The notes beneath the pieces are model-generated. The model saw only the letters and a list, made by a program, of their open reading frames with translations. It made no database searches and was not told the origin of the DNA. From Crotophaga sulcirostris (Eukaryota > Chordata > Aves > Cuculiformes > Crotophagidae): DNA of 64,000 bases. Positions 1 through 11,800 of the stretch are shown piece after piece (within the stretch, counting starts at the first letter, position 1; the number at the start of each line of letters is the position of its first letter). The translations under genes were made by a program, and so were the position numbers. The stretch lies in assembly GCA_013397455.1 (NCBI GenBank), contig VYZB01000276.1, positions 111,423 through 175,422 of the forward strand, read 5' to 3'.

Positions 1-191
1 NNNNNNNNNNNNNNNNNNNNNNNNNNNNNNNNNNNNNNNNNNNNNNNNNNNNNNNNNNNNNNNNNNNNNNNNNNNNNNNNNNNNNNNNNNNNNNNNNNNN
101 NNNNNNNNNNNNNNNNNNNNNNNNNNNNNNNNNNNNNNNNNNNNNNNNNNNNNNNNNNNNNNNNNNNNNNNNNNNNNNNNNNNNNNNNNNN
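1..191. other. Assembly gap (run of N)
   Basis: All bases are N. Real sequence begins at 192 in very GC-rich DNA, a class of sequence that often breaks avian assemblies, so the gap probably hides the rest of a CpG island and perhaps a first exon (inference). Confidence 0.99.
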
Positions 192-560
192 GCCCGGTCC
201 CGCCCGTCCCGCTCTGGGCTGTGCGGGGCTGGGGCAGCCCGGTCCCGCCCGGGCTGTGCGGGGCCGTCAGCGCGCGGTGCTGCCCTGCCCGGGCTCTGTG
301 CCGCCGCTCCGCCCGCCCGGGAGCCAGGCTCTCCAACACCCCCCGCTCCCTTCCCGTTAACGAACTCCGAGTTTTATACTCGGTCTGCGTTTAATTGCTT
401 CGTAAAAAGCCCCTTCCAAGTGTTTGGCGGAGTTATTAGCGAAGTGTAAGCGTTCTCGGGCAGCCCCGCGTTTGATGCGGGATTTACGGCTCCCGAGGTG
501 GCGTTGTCAATGATGGCTTGTCCTTCGGCTCCGGCTTCGCGGGTGTTTTGCCGTCTCATC
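192..560. promoter_or_regulatory. CpG island at gap edge, candidate promoter
   Basis: The segment is strongly GC-rich from 192 to about 345 and stays CpG-dense to about 560, where composition falls sharply to AT-rich. It contains CCGCCC-type Sp1-like boxes and an imperfect direct duplication: GCCCGGTCCCGCCC occurs at 192-205 and 237-250, and GGGCTGTGCGGGGC at 216-229 and 251-264. CpG islands of this kind usually mark vertebrate promoters. A 61-codon open frame on the minus strand (374-559) matches nothing I recognise and is likely chance in stop-poor GC-rich sequence. A weak plus-strand donor-like GTAAGC lies near 447. Which strand is transcribed, and which gene it belongs to, cannot be decided because the left side is in the gap. 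Confidence 0.6.
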
Positions 561-3500
561 GCCCTCGCAGCCTTCCAAGGAGGGTTATTTTATTTTATTC
601 TTCAACGTCAGCCTTAAAGAAAGCCTCTTTGATTTTGCTTTAACGAGTAATATTTATTTTGCGATCCTTCTGTTTTATTAGGGTTTTGATTTCAGCCTCT
701 CGCAAACACCTTTACGTTTAAAGTGTGGCACGTGCATAAAGGGACCTAGGTGGAATTAGGCAAGAAAGGCTGATTTCTGAGGCCAAGTCAGTAAAAAGGA
801 GCAGTGCTTTTGGACACCTGCATGAGAATTTCAGTGAGAGGTGGATATTCATGAACTCCATCTCCTTGAATGTATTTTATGGTGGGTGCTTAAATCACAA
901 GCCACTTCTGAAAAGTTCTGGTTAATAATGTGTCCATACTTAGTACTTAAAGAAGAGGCAAAAGCAAGCACTGAAGCAATAAAGCTGATGAGTTTAGATA
1001 GTTGGCAATTCAGAACTGGAAAAACTGTGGTTATAAAACCTCTAAGCCAGACTGCCAGTAGTGGAGGATAGCTGCTTCTAGAAAGTCTGTTGTAGCTGAC
1101 AAATACACCACTTGTATGCCTGTGCCTGGATTTCACTCTGCTCGAGTGTGTCCGTAATGATGTCATTACCTGTGTGTTAGGTAGTGGCTTTGAATGACTT
1201 CCAGATATCGTGGTGCAACTCTCTTGGACACAGGAGTCTCATAGTGTGACATCAATGGCTGGACGATGTTCTGGCTTGGGGTAGGACTTCTCCATGACAT
1301 GTTGCTGGGAAAATTTTCTAATGTTGTTTTCTAGTGTCTCCAGGGAATGCTCTTTGTGCTTAACAAATAGATGTATTTTTAAAAGGGGCGGGGGGGGAAG
1401 ACAGGCCATCTTTTTTTTTTTCCTACATTTCAGTTAATTTCAAAACTTCAGCATAATAATATGAAATTTTGTGGTTTTCTAAGAGCCTGAAGGGGAAGAA
1501 AAAAACCCACCCAAACATAAAGCAACTGATCACATTGGCTCCAAAATTGGCCATTTTTTACTTACTGTGAGTTCTGCTGGGAATTATATGAATGCACCTT
1601 TGTGTATGACTACTAATATAGTAATTATGCACAATTACTTTCCACAGTGAAATATTTCTTGTATTTTAACTACTATCTTTGGCAAAAACTTAGTGTTGAC
1701 TCATGGGCAGAACCAAGAGATTCATTTTTTTTATAGACATCTATCACATAAGTTGCAACCAGATACCATTTTTTCCCCCAGCCTTTCTAAAGATCTAGAT
1801 TTTGTAGAAGAATAAGGGAACCTGAACATCTAGTTAAACTCTAATTAAAAAACAACCAACCAACCTATCAGAAAGTGTTTTAAAAATTTCTTAAAGATAG
1901 CTGTAGCGGCTGGGTGAATAGATTTTGCTCCATTAGAAACCCAGTTAGCCATACAGTACCCTTCAATCCCTACCCTTTTACCCTCATACCCTCACATTGT
2001 TAAAAAACGATAGAATATGGACCACTAAATAAGCAAAAGACTTTTTTTGTTTTTTTTTAACAGGCATGTCAAATAAGAACTGCAATGAAAGTCCCTCTCT
2101 GGTAGTGGCTTAACTTCTACTGGCTAAAAAAGATGGGCTGGGAGTCCAAAATCTGGTGGGCTAACACAATGAAAATATTGAAAAGTAGTTTGGGCTGTTG
2201 GCTCCCTGAGGTCCAGAGGGATCAGAACCTTATTGTGCTGCACTTGGTCCAAACATCTGTAAAGACATGACTCCCACTCCAGAGACTTCCCAGTTTGACA
2301 CTCTGATCCAGTAAACGTATACAGATGTGCTCCAACGGCCTCGTGTCCTGCTGAGCTGCATCAGCCTCCTCCCAAGTCAGATGTGTTTCTGCTCGCAGGG
2401 CAGGAACCTCCGCAGCTATTGTCGCATCTCTTTTGGGGGGATTCTTACCAGGTTGTCCATTTAGTTGAGATATTGTCAAGTGAGCAAAACTGTTTTACTG
2501 TGTTGCCTTCCAAAAGCTCTTTTTTTGTCTTTTCACTCTTCCCCCTGTCTCCTGCTGCTTCCTTTTTGTCAATGACCTTTCCTTGTAGAGAGCAAAACAA
2601 AACAAAAAGGGCATTTTCCTTTGTACATTCATGCGGTCTTTAATGCGTGCTCTTCCCAAGGGTGCTTACAGGCTGGCCCAAGCATTCTGAATAAAACCTC
2701 AAAGTTAAGTGGAATGGAAGTCACAGGAACTCTCTAACCTGGATATTTTCCCATTCTTTGCAGTATCTGACCGTGGATATTACCACTTCAGCTTTGTTAT
2801 CCCATATCATGTAACATTGTGAGGAACCACAAGGAAAGAAGTGTGAATTATATAAAAGCATTTTAAAAGCATATAATGAAACCACAGATCTCTAGATTAT
2901 GTTTCAGATTATAGGGGATACTGTTGAAAGTTGCCTCTTGTCAGATGAAGTTCCACAGCTCTTGATTAGTCCCTGTAAAAACCCTGTGGTTAATTGTTTT
3001 GTCCATAGGTCAACAGGCTGCTGTTTCAGTCCTTATTCATTTATGAGTTTACAAACAAACAAAATGCTTTTGTTGCCTCTAAGCTTGTAAGAGGATGAGA
3101 GTAGGTGTCACTGTTTGACTTACCATGATTGTAGTCTCGAATGTCTTGACAAAAGTTGCCTGAAGTATTAGCAAATTATCTTCAGGACATCTTTTCTTTC
3201 TTTTTATAATTAACATCTACTGAAACTGCTGTGTTGATTATGTACACACAGGAACTTCAACATAAAGCCTTGCAAATGAGATTGGGCAGGGGAGCGGTTT
3301 AAAGCTTGTGTATGGATTTTAAATACAAATACCTAAATCTAGGCAAGGGCAGAGGGAAAAAAAGTGCTTCCCTGAGGTGTGACACTAGATACCGCTTTGA
3401 AAACACATGTAGAAGTGCAGCAGTCTTCTGAGACTGAAAAGAGCACCTCAGAGTTGAAAACTCTTTTAAAAAGTCTCTAACTAAATGCAGCTGCTTTCCA

Positions 3501-6500
3501 CATAGCGATTGTCTTGCATGCCAGAAATATCTGGAAGGTTAACTAATACAAAATAAAAAGTGTAAACCTTTCTTTCCCCAAGCACTGGAAAAAAACTCAC
3601 GTCATCCTCAGTTGCAACTCTTATGTTCATGAAATTGTGCATGTTTTGGGAATTTTGTATCTTAAACAGTTTTTAGTAATCTGGTGGACTGTGAGCTGCA
3701 GTTATTTTTGGCTGCAAAGTCATGTGTTTTATCTCCTGTTTCAGTGTGATGTGCTCGTCTTGCTTTAGGTACCCAGGTAGTATGTGCTGACACTTCCATG
3801 CTGAAATTACTCCCTGAACCAAAAGAAATGAGGCAAGTTTGTGTCAGGGCTGGCCTTGGCAAAGCTGGGAAGTCTCACACCCAGCCTGGCGTAGGTGGAG
3901 GTGTGACAGTGATAAAGCAGCTTATGTTTTGACAGTGACTCCTAGGTATCGAAACACTTAAATGAATATCAAATGAGGTTATTTTATTGTTAAGATGCTG
4001 TCTTTCATCCAAGTTTCTGCTTTAGAAAAGTAGCAAACTGGGGCTGTTGTCTTCTAATATTCCCTTACACTGGCACATTTGGTGTAAAATTCTGTTTGGT
4101 CACGTGCTGCAGAAGAAGTTATAATTGTTTCTGTCTGTTTGCAAGCAGTCACTGTGCCCCCCTCACCCAAAGTGCTGCCTGTGTGAGGCTTGGTCATGTC
4201 TGATGTCTTTTAAATGGGCTGAAATGACAAAATACATAGAAAGGCTGTGAAGTCTGCTCAGGGGAAAAAATGGAGTAATTTCAGTTTAGATAGATGGCAC
4301 TAGGGTGTTATGTCATAATAAAGCTCAAAATAGCACCCTTATTTACTAGTAAAGTTCTTTTAGGTCCTCTTGGGAATATAATGTAAAATAAAAGCGCTTG
4401 CATATATTTGGAATCTACTGCAATGTGATATTGAAAATGGTGCTCCGCCAAACTCAGACAACTTGGGAAAAAGAAGTAGCTTTAGAAAGGAACCCTTTAG
4501 TGAGGGAAAGCAATAATGCAGGCTTGTCAGCGTACTTCGATGCCAGCATCCCGTAGTGAGGAAGATTGCTTTCCAGGATCTCCTCCTGAAGTGGAGACGT
4601 TGGAGTGCCACTGTTTCCAAGTCAGTCTGCGGAGCGGTATGTGAGAGGAAATCACTGGTGACTTGTGAAAAGAATCCCATGGTGCCTATTGCTGGGATGG
4701 ACACAAATCTGGAGGATGATTAGTTAGAGAAGATTCCTCACAAAATAATGACCAACAGGAGCAGAAAGCCCCGTCCCTCCCATGGAGGACAAACTGACAA
4801 GTGCAAATTAATTATGGGGCCAGTACTGTGTTTCTGCAGTGCTGTGTATAATGCCAGGCTTTTTCTAATATATTCCAACAAGTAATTAGCTGGAGTTCAT
4901 GCTAAGGCAAGGAACAGACTCTAAAGCAGAAGAAAGCCTAGGTCAGGTCTGCTTTGTTACTTCTGCTGAGTTCCACGGGGTAATTGTACTTGATATCCCC
5001 TTCTAACAAAATTCCTTCAGAGAACTGCATGGAGACTCTGGTTGTGTTTGATCAGTGAGGTGCTACAGGGCACCTTCACAGGAGGCTGAAGAACAACAAA
5101 AAATCGTCTCTGGCAGGAAATATCCTATATTGCTGATGTTGGCAAGGCCAGGGCAGCATGTCCCTGTTGGCTGGATCGGGACAATTATGTGCCAGTTGGT
5201 TAGAGTTGGCCCAGGCATGGCATAGCCCACTGGGACCTTTCCATTGTCACACTGGGGGCCGGGAGCCTGGCCACACTCTTGGCACTTTGGGTACATTGAA
5301 GGGAAAGGAAATCTGTCTGGCCTAGGTGTCAGGGAAAAAAAATCTGAGGCAAGTCACCATATGTAGGGGCAAAACACACCCCTCCTAAAGAGTTTGAGCA
5401 AAGTGCTGGTAACTTTGTGCAGATGTTGTGTGTTTTTTATAACTGCTGCTGCTGCCCTGTTCTGTGTTGTGTTGTACAGAGACATGCTTTCACTCAGTAA
5501 CAGATATTTGGTACTAGGTTTACGTTAGGGACTTTGCCATCCCAATATGCAATGGCAGAGTTTCATAACTAGATGAGTTCTTGTGAAAACAGTTAGTGGA
5601 GGCCCTGGTGGAAGCCTGCATTTTATTAAAAGTTTTTTTTTCAAACTGGTCAGGTCATATGTTGAAACCGATACTTCACGATGGCTTCCTGTGACCTCCT
5701 GCTCCTTTCCTCCAAGGGGTGTCGGTTGTGCGTACTCTTGTCCCTTTCCCAGATGCTCTGCTCTGTCTGCAGCAGAGGGCTAAACATCTGCTCCATGCTG
5801 ATCTGGGAAAGAGACAGAGTGGAGAAGTTCTGTACTGGAGCACAGCAGCAGGCCATGGGAAGTTGAAAGATCAGAGATAAGCAAGGAAAAATGTTCAGCA
5901 ACTTTATAGCCTCATTGCACATTCCCTCCAGAGACTGGAAATACATGAGGGTACGCTTTTCTTACCCTTAGAACTTGAGATTATCTTTGGAAGGATATGC
6001 ACTTCCAGATTCACAGTGTGAGCATTCCTCTTAGGAGGTGGCTGTTTTGTCCTCCTCTGAGGGAGGTGGTGCAGTCCCCCCTGAGTGTGCTGCCTGGGTA
6101 TGTCCACGTTGTGGCTGGTCAGTGCAGAACGTAGCGCCTGCTCGAGAAACGGTGTGCTTCAGTGCTGAGAGAACATGCTGGAAAAGGAGTGATTCTGTGA
6201 TCTGTGTGGCCTTGATTTCAAAACTCACAAGGACTTTTACTTGGGAGAGCCGAGCACTTCTCAAAATCCCATCAGAAAGGGTATAGGGCACAGATCAGTT
6301 TAGAGGCTTCAGAAGCCTGGTCAGGAGAAATGAAGCTACTTGAGATAATGCAGAGAATGAGAAATTATACTATGGCCATTTTAAAATCATGTCTGGTACT
6401 TCATCTCTTTTTGTTTGGCACTTTGAGAAGAACCTTTCTTTGTACTTCAGTCTACTAACCACATCTAGGTAAAAAAGACAGAAATGGCATTTGCAGGGAA

Positions 6501-8219
6501 AAGTGCTCTCTTTCAGCCTGGAGAAGAGAAGGCTCCAGGGAGAAGCAGCCTTCCAGTACTGAAAGGGAGCCTACAGGAAAGCTGGGGAGGAGCCCTTTAT
6601 CAGGGAGTGTGGGCTGACAGACATCCTAAAAAGTTTGAAACACATACAATAAGGGCATATGAGTCTTGATGTTCTCTTAGGAGAGCCTGTTGGTTGTGCA
6701 GAGCACTTCTCTGTTCTTTCTTAGACTTGGTACCAGCTTTTGTAACACAATATTAGGCACTGTGTATGTTTGGATAATATAAAACAGCTTGCCAGGGATA
6801 TTTTCTTGTAAATATGAACACGTTATGGAACTGCTGATTGTTGAAGTCCTTAAGATAGTCAGACATCTGGGAAAAAAACAGAAGAGATTAGTCCAGACTC
6901 AGTACAACCGGAAAAGATCAGGTGGGTGTATTCCTGACCTTCACTCAGTACAAATTGAAAGGGATTTGAATGTTTTCAGGCAATTCTTGAAGCTTTTAAA
7001 TTTTAATGCCACTTGCAGAAAAAAATTGTCTATGCATGTGCTCATTACTGCTCTGAGCTATAAAATGAGAGGTAGGTCACCTTTTTGACTTGGTTGGAGA
7101 AGTGCTGTGTTGCAATGCTGTCATTGTGTTTGTAGCAGCAGCCAAATAAAATGTACCAGTCTGTCTCACCAGCTCAGCATCCATACCTGTGAACGTTTGT
7201 GGAATGTGTAACTTAGGTGTTTTGTCTTATTTCTGTTTAAATTCAGTTTCAGTAACTGTTCCGTCACAGATACATGTGATTGTGTACACGGAGTGGTCTC
7301 TAGGAGAAGCTGGAAGCTTGGCCAAATGACAAAAAATAAAGATCAGTGTTAGAACTAAGATGAGATCAGTTTCTTTCCAAAACTTCTGTTATCTCACCTT
7401 TCTCTTAATGGAGAAGGATCATTATTGTACAGTGAATGTCACTTTCATTTATGACACTTTTATGAAGTTATTGTGTATCTCAGCAGTGTGGAGTCTATAC
7501 TGTATTTACAGCAGTTTTTGCCTCTCCCGGTTTTTCCTGTAAGAGGTCAGTTATCATGGTTGAACATCTCTTCTCCAAAATTAACTTGGCTTCAAATAAA
7601 AGGAAGTATCTTTAATTGTTTTGTTTACTCTGAAATATTTTATGTGCTGTATAAGTAACAAGCATTATGTATGTTTTTGTTTTCAATTTTATGTTAATAA
7701 TTCATTCCATATGTTTTGATCTTTTTAAAATACATCATTGCTCTGTGAATTTAGTGAAAATTTGTAGCATGATAGAGACATGTTTTTCTCAAGAACAGGC
7801 TTAGTGTAGGGAGCACCACGCTGAGGTCTGCTTTTGGTGTGTTTCCAGAATGACAAGAGGTCATTTATTTCCCAGTTGACTGTTGGGGGAAATGGATTTG
7901 TGTCATGAAATGCTTTCAAAAGACTACAGAATAGCACTAGGTGGATCTTTGCTTCTGACCACTGACTTAGTATTCTAGTGTCTTGAATATTTTCCTCTTC
8001 CTACATTTAAAGCGCTTCTCCAAATGGAAAAAACGGTTCCCAGTTTTGATATGTGTGCCCTTCACTTTTTTTTATGAACAGTAAAAGCACAGACTTCCCC
8101 TGAGAGCTGAGTAGCTATGGAGGGGCTGGTAATATCCCAGAGCTGAGCAGCTGGCAGCTAGAGGGAAGCTGGTAATCAGAAGTGAAAATGTGGTAGTTTA
8201 GAAGTAACTATCAGCCAGT
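561..8219. other. Non-coding stretch, no gene recognised
   Basis: This is AT-rich sequence with scattered homopolymer runs, for example the G-rich run near 1385-1398 and T runs near 1411 and 2041. The longest Met-initiated frames are a 114-codon minus-strand frame at 4360-4704 and a 105-codon minus-strand frame at 849-1166, the latter opposed by a plus-strand frame. No domain, repeat of motifs or flanking splice-site pattern supports coding. If the CpG island at 192-560 promotes rightward transcription, this would be first-intron sequence, but that is inference. Confidence 0.6.
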
Positions 8220-8890
8220 GATTAAACCTGGAATTCCAAGCGAGTTCTTCCTTTGTTCAGGCCACGTCTGGGCATTAGATGCTTTTTGCTGCTGCTGAGC
8301 AGGAGAGCTGCCCTTGTTCTAATTAGCTGTATGTCAGAAGCCCTCCCGGAAACTCTGGCTGGTGTAAAGCTGCCCCCCCTCTCCTGCCTGGTAGATGCTC
8401 ATGAGGCTTTGAAGCCTCTTCATTGATTGCCCTTCAATATCTGGGGCAACTTAGTAGTGTTGCTGATACCTTTTGCAGGTCTGAATGGTCCGGAGTTGTG
8501 CTTTGAGTGCCTGGTCCCTTTTCCCAGTATTGCATCAAGCAGTTGTGATTAACTTGGGAATGCCGGGCTGCTGGCATCTCTGAGGCTGAAACACTTAATG
8601 TTCGCGATAGGACGTTTTTGAACTGAGGGCCTCTTACTTTCAAATTCACTTTTCTTGGCAGTCCGTCAGAGCCCAAGTCTGGCAACCTTTGTAAGTGAGA
8701 TGCAACAAGCCTCGCTTATTTTAGCTATTGGTCTGTCACTGTGTTTTTAATTTACTGTAATTTAATAACTGACACAATGCTGGAATAAATAAATGGGCTG
8801 TGAACATTCTCATAGACGTTGGAAGTCCGGCTCAGGGCAAGGTTTAGCTTTTAATTAACACTGTTCATGAGATTTATTGTTAAAATTGTA
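8220..8890. promoter_or_regulatory. Possible conserved non-coding element
   Basis: This is a repeat-free segment mixing GC-moderate patches with AT-rich homeodomain-type cores (TAATTAG near 8322, TTAATTAAC near 8852) and E-box-like sites. The texture is unlike the T-rich flanks and resembles conserved vertebrate enhancers. That is only an impression from motif density. Overlapping open frames (83 codons on the minus strand, 8434-8685) are not convincing as protein. Confidence 0.2.
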
Positions 8891-11800
8891 TCCTTTTAAA
8901 TAAGTAAATCTGAAGTTGAGTAAGAGATGAATAATTGAAACCTCATGTGGGATTGTATTCTAGCACAGGCAGCAGTGGAGCACAACGCCTTCCCCAGCAG
9001 AGTGAGTGAGGACCATTGCAGCTTTAGGCTCTTTTTTCTTTGGTCATTTCAGTGCCAGGCCATAAGCTGGATGTTGTCATTACCTCTCCCATTATTTTTC
9101 CTGTGGAAAACACACTTTCTTCTTGACATTAAGAACAGTTTTACATGTCTATAAACCGGATTTCCAGTACAGCAAAGAGCTTTAGGAAGGCTTTCAGATG
9201 CCCAGCTAAAAAGAACTGTTGAAGTATTTTTGCTGCTTCTAGCCCCTACTGCTATGTAAGTTCTCCAAAAAGAGGCCTGGGCAAGGGAAGATGATGTAAA
9301 GGCATCCTCTCACCATAGAGGAATCTTAGTCATTAGCAGAATCCTAATTCATCAGGGGTCAAAAGATGTTCTCCTGATTTGTCTCCTTTATACAGGGGGA
9401 GATGATGTCTGGTTTGCCATTTTTCCTTTGAGAGTCTGTTTGTAGGGTGTGATTTATGTTCTCACAATCTGGTTTTGTGATTTATGTTTTCCTTTTAACA
9501 CACAATCTTCTTCTAAATCCTGATGAGTATTTCTGACTCTTATGGCTGGTTGTGTACCCTGAGCAGAGGTAAAAGGTTCACAAAACTTTGGCATTCTGTA
9601 TGGACTCCTCTTAAGCAACCAAATATGGTCTCCTACTTCTCACAGCAGCAGAAATTGTCTAGATACGAGGAGCTCTGTGATCAACCCTTTCATTTCAGGC
9701 TGCGATGCTACAGGCAGTGTCAGTCAGACTGATTTGCTTTTGGTTTATTTTGTTGGTTGCGCTGTTAAGGGTGACACGGATTAGGTGGGACATTGAGCTA
9801 ACTGTTCAGTTCCTTTCTTCCTGAACTGATTTTAATGGGGAACCAGATTTGGCAGTGGTCACACTTTTCTCTGTTTTTAAACTCTAGCTTATCTGTGAAG
9901 GTCCTAATAGTTCTGGGGAAGTTCTTTGATCTGTCTTGAAAATTTAAAAAGTTGATAGTTGATAATGTGGGATTCTGTAAATGTGGGACCTTTACAAGGA
10001 TTTTGGGGAACCGAATGTCTAAGGTTCCTCTGCTTGTCATTCGTGGGGCCTGCTCAGCTCTCATTTGAGGCCATTGTGAAGACTTTCAAGCACTGAGGGA
10101 ATTATCCGGTCTGCATTGGTACAATGGTCCTGTGCAGCTTTAAAAATCCATGGGGCAGCTCTAGGAACAGTCCCCTTTTCCCAGAAGATTTTCAGGGAAT
10201 GCAGTGCAAATGCCTTAGCGGGCATCGTTCTTCCTGTTGTGTCAGCAAAAGACTGGAGCTGTTGCCTCAGGCACTGCAGACCAGCCGCGAGGGTGAGGGC
10301 AGGGAGAGCAGGGCTGTTGCTGCCTTTGGGTTGGGAAAACTGCACTGGGGAGGGTTCTGCACAGTTTTGTACACTAGGGTTCAATTTTTTTTGTCAGCTC
10401 TACAGAAATCCCCCACCTAAACCCTGTAATTGTTGGATGTTCTGTCATACTATTCCCCCTGCCATTTATTATCTCTTAAGATTATCAGGGGTAACTTCAC
10501 CTGGACTAATTGTAATAACAGAAAGGGCCTGAGGGGAAGAATTCTGTCTCGACGTTGCAAGCAGGGGATTAAGTGTGTATATATTCAGTGTAATTTGCTG
10601 AGAGGTGTCTATGTACATATCTGTCAGAAGAACTGTAAAATCATTTGAAATATTGCAAAGGATAGATATGTGGTGATATGGAGGCTCAACTTGCTTTTGC
10701 TTTTGTTGCATTATCCCATTGAAGCTAATTCTATGCCATTTTCCCTCCCTTTGCCTGTGTAAGCTAGTGTCAGGCTCCTTGACAAGGTGCTTATGTTCCT
10801 GAAGGATTATTGTCCTTCATTTCATCGGGTATCAAGGCCTGATATTATCCTGCTATTTGTTACTGTACTTTTATTGTAAATTACTGACACCAGAGATGGT
10901 TGGTGATTACAGTGGAGATGAGGTGTAGGAAGGAAATACTAGTTTTTGATCTCTACGTACTTTGCTGTCTTCAGTATCCTACAAGTGGTGGTGATCCTCT
11001 GGGGCTCAGTCATTCAGTAATGCTGATTAAAATGGTAGAAAATCTGTCAGGCTCTGTTGCTCAGATTGACTAGAGTCCTTTAAAGAATACATGTAATGCA
11101 TCTTTTAGGAAATTTAGCAGGCAATAGCTTTCAGTCAGGGGATATATTTCCAGTGTAAAAGAATGCCTGCTATGCTGGCTTGTGGTGTGAAGTACTCTCA
11201 CTTCAGAAATAATGGGCTGGATTCACAGCATCTTCTCTATACAAAAGTATTTTTTCTAACAATCAGCGTTTTTGTTAAAACCGGCATTAACAGCACTAGG
11301 CTTGCATTTGTTCTATAGTATTCCTGGATTCTAAGTGATTTCTTCAGAACTGTAGCAAGTAATACAGGCAACTGAAACTATTCACCATGTGGCTTTTATT
11401 TAAATAAGGGGTGAAAAGTGAATTACCTAATGGTTATCTGGCTTAATTTTAACCTTAGTGGAATCAATCTCAGTTTTTTTTCCTTGGACTTCGGGGTGAA
11501 ATAGAGCTGCTTCCAGTGTGACAGTGATGACATGTGGTGCAAGCCCACCCCTCGAGTGTGATGTTATTGCCCTAAAAGATGCATCTTTAACAGCTGGCAT
11601 GAACTCATTTCTGTTAATGTTGGTACTTGTCTACTGCTAGACATAGAAACTAAATTGAAAAGTTAATTGGTACATTTTATTTATTTTTAAAATCAAACCC
11701 ATTTCTTTTCATAGGAAATAATTTTTGCTTCCAGACGTGCAGTGAACAAGGGGAGTCCCTTTATAGAAAGCAATTTCAGTGCTCGTGTCCTAGAATATTT

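Noticed and set aside
10061..10532. 138-codon plus-strand frame overlapping a 107-codon minus-strand frame
   Set aside because: Three frames on both strands are open at once. There is no domain and the Cys/Trp-rich composition is unlike a protein, so it is chance in a stop-poor patch.
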